10,102 nucleotides of DNA, taken from the NCBI GenBank assembly GCA_049598145.1, contig JBMYNJ010000059.1, positions 1-10,102 of the forward strand, given 5' to 3'. The position numbers were made by a program, and so were the translations under genes. Positions 6,944-10,102 of the stretch are shown piece after piece. Numbering within the stretch: position 1 is the stretch's first letter; each line of letters begins with the position of its first letter. A model generated the notes under the pieces. The model did no database searches. It was not told the origin of the DNA and saw only the letters and a program-made list of their open reading frames with translations. This stretch comes from WTJH01 sp049598145. GTDB lineage: Bacteria > Bacteroidota > Bacteroidia > Flavobacteriales > Flavobacteriaceae.

Positions 6944-6974
6944 AAAGACCCTCTGCTTTCGGAGGGTTTTTTTT
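6944..6974 (+). terminator. Rho-independent terminator after rpsA
   Basis: ACCCTC (6948-6953) pairs with GAGGGT (6962-6967), extended by a T-G wobble inside and by A-T pairs outside, around a short GCTTTC loop. It is followed by a run of eight T (6967-6974). The stem and U-tract are typical of an intrinsic terminator. It ends only 23 bases before the pyrR start codon. Confidence 0.88.
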
Positions 6975-6986
6975 ATGGAAAACAAT

Positions 6987-6994
6987 TAAATTTA
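6987..6994 (+). promoter_or_regulatory. Weak -7-like element immediately before pyrR
   Basis: TAAATTTA matches five of the six fixed bases of TAnnTTTG and ends three bases before the pyrR ATG (6998). No TTTG or TTG lies at the expected distance upstream, where the terminator stem sits. If real, it would give an almost leaderless pyrR transcript. Confidence 0.22.
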
Positions 6995-6997
6995 GGC

Positions 6998-7552
6998 ATG
7001 CATAAGCCCGAACCCAGACGCTTATTGGACGCTGCTAAAATCGATTTGATTCTCAACCGATTGGCTTGCCAGCTCATTGAAAATCATCGAGACTTTAAAG
7101 AAACGGTCTTAATCGGTTTGCAACCTCGGGGCGTGATGTTTGCCAATCGCATCATTCAGCTACTCCAGCAAACCTATGGTATTGAAGAAGTGGCCTACGG
7201 GATTTTGGACACCACATTTTTCCGAGATGATTTTCGCCGACAAGAAAAGACCCTACTCGCCAATACCAGTCGAATGGAGGTTCAGGTGGAAGGGAAAAAT
7301 ATTGTTTTGATAGACGACGTGCTCTATACTGGGCGAAGTATTCGAGCAGCCTTGACCGCCATAGATACTTTTGGCCGTCCCAGTTCGATTGAATTGATGG
7401 TTTTAGTCGATCGACGTTTCAGTCGTCATTTGCCTATACAACCCGATTATAAAGGGGCTCAGATCGATGCGCTTCAAGGCGATAAAGTTCGAGTGGAATG
7501 GACTTTTGAACAAGGGGAGGACTGCGTATATTTAATTTCTAAAGATCAATGA
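6998..7552 (+). CDS. pyrR: PyrR: uracil phosphoribosyltransferase / pyrimidine operon regulator
   Basis: A 184-residue type I phosphoribosyltransferase. PyrR makes UMP from uracil and PRPP, and in many bacteria it also binds pyr mRNA to control transcription. The QPRG loop is at 42-45, the DTTFFRDDFRR segment starts at 71, and the PRPP-binding signature is VLIDDVLYTGRS (103-114) with acidic pair D106-D107. A conserved FSRHLPIQPDY segment lies towards the C-terminus. The length is normal. The ATG at 6998 gives the usual short N-terminus before RLLDAAKIDLIL. The stop overlaps the pyrB ATG (ATGA), so the two are coupled. I see no classical PyrR-binding RNA loop in the short space upstream, so regulation by RNA binding is not supported here and salvage or another control mode remains possible. 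Confidence 0.95.
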   Translation: MHKPEPRRLLDAAKIDLILNRLACQLIENHRDFKETVLIGLQPRGVMFANRIIQLLQQTYGIEEVAYGILDTTFFRDDFRRQEKTLLANTSRMEVQVEGKNIVLIDDVLYTGRSIRAALTAIDTFGRPSSIELMVLVDRRFSRHLPIQPDYKGAQIDALQGDKVRVEWTFEQGEDCVYLISKDQ

Positions 7553-8478
7553 AAGAATTAAGTGTTTCGCATTTGCTTGGGATTAAGTATCTACAGCCAG
7601 AAGATATCCACCTAATTTTTGAAACCGCTGATCAATTTAAAGAAGTGATTAATCGCCCGATCAAAAAGGTTCCTTCCTTGCGGGATGTGACCATCGCCAA
7701 TTTATTTTTTGAAAATAGTACCCGAACCAAACTTTCTTTCGAATTGGCAGAAAAACGGCTTTCAGCTGATGTGATCAATTTTTCTGCAGGGCAATCCTCG
7801 GTAAAAAAGGGAGAATCGTTAATCGATACCGTCAATAATATTTTGGCCATGAAAGTCGATATGATAGTGATGCGACACCCCAACCCAGGGGCAGCACACT
7901 TCTTATCCCATCACATTCAGGCACGAATTGTCAATGCAGGTGACGGCACACATGAACATCCTTCTCAAGCCCTTTTAGATGCCTATTCGATCCGGGAAAA
8001 ATTTGGAGAGGTAGCCGGAAAAAGAATTGTTATTGTCGGGGATATCCTTCATTCGCGCGTGGCCTTGTCCAATATTTATGCGCTACAAATGTTGGGAGCT
8101 GAAGTGCGCTTATGTGCCCCGATGTCATTAATTCCAAAACATATCGAGTCTTTGGGAGTCCAAGTGGAAATCGATCTTAGACGAGCTTTACGTTGGTGCG
8201 ATGCGGCCAATATGCTTCGCGTTCAGAACGAACGAATGCAATTATCGTATTTCCCTTCCACTCGAGAATATGCCATGCAATACGGCTTAAATTCTCAAGT
8301 ATTAGAATCTGTTGCAAAGGAGATTGTGATTCTTCATCCCGGTCCTATTAATCGGGGAGTCGAATTGAGTTCAGAGGTGGCAGACTCGCCACAGGCCATT
8401 ATTTTGGATCAAGTCGAGAACGGAGTAGCCATTCGAATGGCGATCATCTATTTATTGGCTCAAAAACTTCAGGTCTAA
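7549..8478 (+). CDS. pyrB: Aspartate carbamoyltransferase catalytic subunit
   Basis: A 309-residue enzyme that joins carbamoyl phosphate and aspartate to make N-carbamoyl-aspartate, the first committed step of pyrimidine synthesis. The carbamoyl-phosphate site FFENSTRTK (53-61) is intact, as is HEHPSQALLDAYS (135-147), the VIVGDILHSRVALSN hinge segment that opens the aspartate-binding domain, and HPGPINRG (263-270) near the end. The length agrees with catalytic chains that work as trimers. No pyrI regulatory-subunit gene or pyrC follows directly; the next gene is a small STAS-like protein that shares one base with the pyrB stop (TAATG). The arrangement pyrR-pyrB gives regulation at the transcript level a clear target, although the control site is not visible. 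Confidence 0.97.
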   Translation: MKELSVSHLLGIKYLQPEDIHLIFETADQFKEVINRPIKKVPSLRDVTIANLFFENSTRTKLSFELAEKRLSADVINFSAGQSSVKKGESLIDTVNNILAMKVDMIVMRHPNPGAAHFLSHHIQARIVNAGDGTHEHPSQALLDAYSIREKFGEVAGKRIVIVGDILHSRVALSNIYALQMLGAEVRLCAPMSLIPKHIESLGVQVEIDLRRALRWCDAANMLRVQNERMQLSYFPSTREYAMQYGLNSQVLESVAKEIVILHPGPINRGVELSSEVADSPQAIILDQVENGVAIRMAIIYLLAQKLQV

Positions 8479-8801
8479 TGGAAAAAGTTCCTGCTCCTTT
8501 AGTGCTGTTATGGGAAACTCTTCATTCGGAAGAAAAGGCTTTCGAGGAGTTTTTTCAAAAATTTAAAACCCTCCCGAATGATGTGATCATTGATGCTTCC
8601 AGTCAATCTGAATTGCTGGAAACGGAATTGTTAACACAATTGATTGCTTTAATCGATTCTTATGCGAAGACCTTAGTGTTAATTTTCCCTTCGGATCACT
8701 TTCATGAAATGGATACGCAACGTTGGAATGTAGTCCCTACCAAAGTTGAGGCACAGGATTTTATCGATTTTGAACGCATGCAGCGGGATTTAGGATTTTA
8801 G
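8478..8801 (+). CDS. Small conserved STAS-like protein between pyrB and rnz
   Basis: A 107-residue acidic, soluble protein without a signal peptide or membrane helix. It alternates strand and helix: a strand at VIIDAS (36-41), an amphipathic helix (43-63), a strand at TLVLIF (65-70), and a conserved-looking C-terminal block from NVVPTKVEAQ (84) to RDLGF (103-107). This resembles the small STAS-like (anti-sigma-antagonist-fold) proteins that I recall upstream of ribonuclease Z in Flavobacteriia, many of which also end in ERDLGF. There is no obvious phosphorylatable serine motif of the SpoIIAA type, so a partner-switch function is not shown. It overlaps the pyrB stop by one base and ends two bases before rnz, so co-expression with rnz is very likely. 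It may be a partner or stabiliser of RNase Z; that is inference only. Confidence 0.8.
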   Translation: MEKVPAPLVLLWETLHSEEKAFEEFFQKFKTLPNDVIIDASSQSELLETELLTQLIALIDSYAKTLVLIFPSDHFHEMDTQRWNVVPTKVEAQDFIDFERMQRDLGF

Positions 8802-8803
8802 CA

Positions 8804-9709
8804 ATGAAGCTAACCATTCTTGGCTGTCATTCAGCTACACCGCGTAAAAACGCACATACCACTTCTCAACTATTGGAAGTTCAGGGTCATCTTTTTTTGA
8901 TTGATTGTGGGGAAGGGACTCAGATGCAGTTGCGCAAAGCCCAGGTAAAGTTTGCTCGGATCAAACACATTTTTATTTCGCATCTCCACGGGGATCATTT
9001 TTATGGTTTAGTTGGACTGATTAGTACGTTTCGCCTGTTGGGACGAACAGCGCCTTTGCATATCTATGGACCTAAAGGCATTAAAGATATCATTGTTTTA
9101 CAGCTAAAATTGGCTAATTCGTGGACCGATTATGAGCTTTACTTTCACGAGCTTGAAGCAGAAGGCTCCCAATTGATTTTTGAAAACGAGAAATTAAGCG
9201 TACTTACAATTCCCTTGAATCATCGAATCTACACCAATGGATTTTTATTTCAAGAAAAAGCAGGTTTGCGTCAGTTGAATCGGGAAGCATTAGCGCAGTA
9301 TGAAATTCCCGTCTGCGACTTTGAAAAAATCAAAGCAGGTTCTGATTATACTCTGGCCGATGGGACTGTCATTTCCAATGTGAAGCTTAGCTTTTCGCCT
9401 AAGCCTGTTCATTCCTATGCTTTTTGTAGTGACACGGCCTATCACGAATCTATTATTCCTTTAGTGAAGGGAGTAGAAGTCCTGTATCACGAAGCTACAT
9501 TTTTGCAAAAACATGCGGATTTAGCTGCAAAAACAAAACACAGTACAGCTCAGCAGGCCGCTAAAATAGCTCAGCAGGCTGGGGTTCATCAATTGATTTT
9601 AGGACATTTTTCTTCCCGCTATAAAAACCATGATTTGTTCTTGACAGAAGCACAAAAAATATTTACAAACACCGATTTAGCTGAAGATCTGAAAACTTTT
9701 GACTTTTGA
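8804..9709 (+). CDS. rnz: Ribonuclease Z (tRNA 3'-processing endonuclease)
   Basis: A 301-residue metallo-beta-lactamase-fold endonuclease of the short (tRNase Z-S) form that cuts precursor tRNAs after the discriminator base. The signature HLHGDH is at 60-65, giving ligands H60, H62, D64 and H65. Further zinc ligands fit H140 (LNHRIYTNGF), D210 (CSDTAYHE) and H268 (GHFSSRY). The HEATF motif at 229-233 and the GPKG segment of the tRNA-binding flexible arm (around residue 87) are also present. All catalytic residues are intact and the length is typical. The ATG at 8804 lies two bases after the preceding stop, with MKLTILGCHSATP as a normal N-terminus. It is probably the last gene of the pyrR-pyrB transcript. 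No clear terminator is visible in the 37 bases before pdxH. Confidence 0.97.
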   Translation: MKLTILGCHSATPRKNAHTTSQLLEVQGHLFLIDCGEGTQMQLRKAQVKFARIKHIFISHLHGDHFYGLVGLISTFRLLGRTAPLHIYGPKGIKDIIVLQLKLANSWTDYELYFHELEAEGSQLIFENEKLSVLTIPLNHRIYTNGFLFQEKAGLRQLNREALAQYEIPVCDFEKIKAGSDYTLADGTVISNVKLSFSPKPVHSYAFCSDTAYHESIIPLVKGVEVLYHEATFLQKHADLAAKTKHSTAQQAAKIAQQAGVHQLILGHFSSRYKNHDLFLTEAQKIFTNTDLAEDLKTFDF

Positions 9710-9711
9710 AT

Positions 9712-9742
9712 TTTAATCCCTACAAACGACTTTGTACCTTGC
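9712..9742 (+). promoter_or_regulatory. Candidate near-leaderless promoter for pdxH
   Basis: TTTA (9712-9715), 19 bases, and TACCTTGC (9735-9742) resemble TTTG-N19-TAnnTTTG with the -7 T-run one base short. The box ends four bases before the ATG at 9747, so the transcript would begin at or just before the start codon. TAnnTTTG-like boxes directly before start codons are common in this phylum. Confidence 0.4.
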
Positions 9743-9746
9743 ACCT

Positions 9747-10010
9747 ATGGAGCGATCTAAAGACATTGGGCATATGCGAACCTCCTATAACAAAGGAGTC
9801 CTGGCTCCTGAAGATGTAGGCAACAATCCGTGGAAATTTTTTCAACTATGGTTTGAAGAAGCTCAACAGGACCCTCATATCAAAGAGGCCAATGCGATGA
9901 GTATTTGTACTTTAGGGACCAACGGATTTCCACAATCTCGAATTGTTTTATTAAAAGAATTTAGTCCTCGAGGATTTATCTTTTATACCAATTATTTTAT
10001 TAGTTCTTGA
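9747..10010 (+). pseudogene. pdxH: Truncated pyridoxamine 5'-phosphate oxidase (5' part only)
   Basis: The first 83 codons read as a normal PdxH N-terminus: MRTSYNKGVL, an NPWKFFQLWFEEA helix, the NAMSICTLGTNGFPQSRIVLLKEF segment that contributes to FMN binding, and GFIFYTNY. Intact PdxH has roughly 210-220 residues and oxidises pyridoxine or pyridoxamine phosphate to pyridoxal phosphate using FMN. Here, after TNY (codon ending at 9995), the expected serine/lysine-containing FMN loop is replaced by FISS and a TGA at 10008-10010. The rest of the FMN site and the C-terminal substrate site are absent, so the product should be inactive. No other frame in the remaining bases restores the family sequence. 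ATG 9747 was preferred to TTG 9732 because it gives the usual short N-terminus. Disruption by an inserted element, a deletion join, or a wrong assembly join near the window end are all possible. Confidence 0.8.
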
Positions 10011-10102
10011 TATAGGCTTGTTAGGTTTTTGTTTTATTGGTTCGTATCTTGTGTCACCCTGCATGGCCGCTCTATCCATTTGAGCCATAGTCCAACCACC
10101 TG
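9996..10102. other. Unassigned 107-base tail joined inside pdxH
   Basis: From about 9996 the sequence stops matching PdxH. The first 45 bases or so are rich in T with GTTAGGTTTTTG-like runs, and the end is more mixed. On the minus strand one frame is open from the window edge to a TAA at 10036-10034 (22 codons, ending VTQDTNQ). Another is open from 10100 across the junction to 9951 and contains MAQMDRAAMQGD. Either could be the end of a transposase-like gene, but I recognise no family. The right border lies outside the window, so neither inverted repeats nor a target duplication can be checked. Confidence 0.4.

Noticed and set aside
9732..9734. TTG at 9732 as the pdxH start
   Set aside because: It lies inside the predicted promoter region, and ATG 9747 gives the N-terminus expected for the family.
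10020..10102. tRNA-like gene at the right end (minus strand GGCTCAAATGGATAGAGC resembles a D-arm; GATACGAACC resembles a T-arm)
   Set aside because: The anticodon and T stems do not pair and no acceptor stem closes, so a tRNA cannot be supported.

Overview
The window looks like ordinary chromosome of a Bacteroidota bacterium, most likely from the Flavobacteriia or Flavobacteriales. The evidence is the style of the Lon, S1, PyrR and RNase Z proteins, the general lack of Shine-Dalgarno sequences before start codons, and promoter-like sites of the Bacteroidota type (TTTG, 19 bases, TAnnTTTG). I cannot name a genus. Family assignments rest on recognising motifs by eye; no database search was run.

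Left part, minus strand (1667 down to 1). An ECF sigma factor, a single-pass membrane protein that is probably its anti-sigma factor or an equivalent partner, and a secreted DUF4097-like beta-repeat protein form a tightly overlapping three-gene unit. The last gene runs off the left edge. This has the layout of a cell-envelope signalling cassette.

Middle part, plus strand (1818 to 6924). lon (ATP-dependent protease) overlaps cmk (CMP kinase) through a TTGA junction. After a 148-base gap comes rpsA, encoding ribosomal protein S1 with six S1 repeats. That gap holds an exact Bacteroidota-type promoter and a leader that can fold into a hairpin. rpsA ends at a strong intrinsic terminator. The 150 bases between the sigma gene and lon carry candidate promoters for both directions and a 7-bp inverted repeat.

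Right part, plus strand (6998 to 10010). pyrR, pyrB, a small STAS-like conserved protein and rnz (tRNA 3'-processing endonuclease) lie end to end with overlaps or 2-base gaps, which indicates one transcript linking pyrimidine synthesis to RNA maturation. Next is the start of pdxH (pyridoxamine-phosphate oxidase), with its own near-leaderless promoter candidate. pdxH loses its family sequence after about 83 codons and stops four codons later. The last 107 bases do not continue it and could be an inserted element or an assembly join.

Most of the window is conserved housekeeping material. I see no CRISPR array, rRNA, tRNA or complete mobile element, and no convincing new multi-gene system. The items most worth a second look are the broken pdxH junction, the rpsA leader, the arrangement between the rpsA terminator and pyrR, and the small gene between pyrB and rnz.
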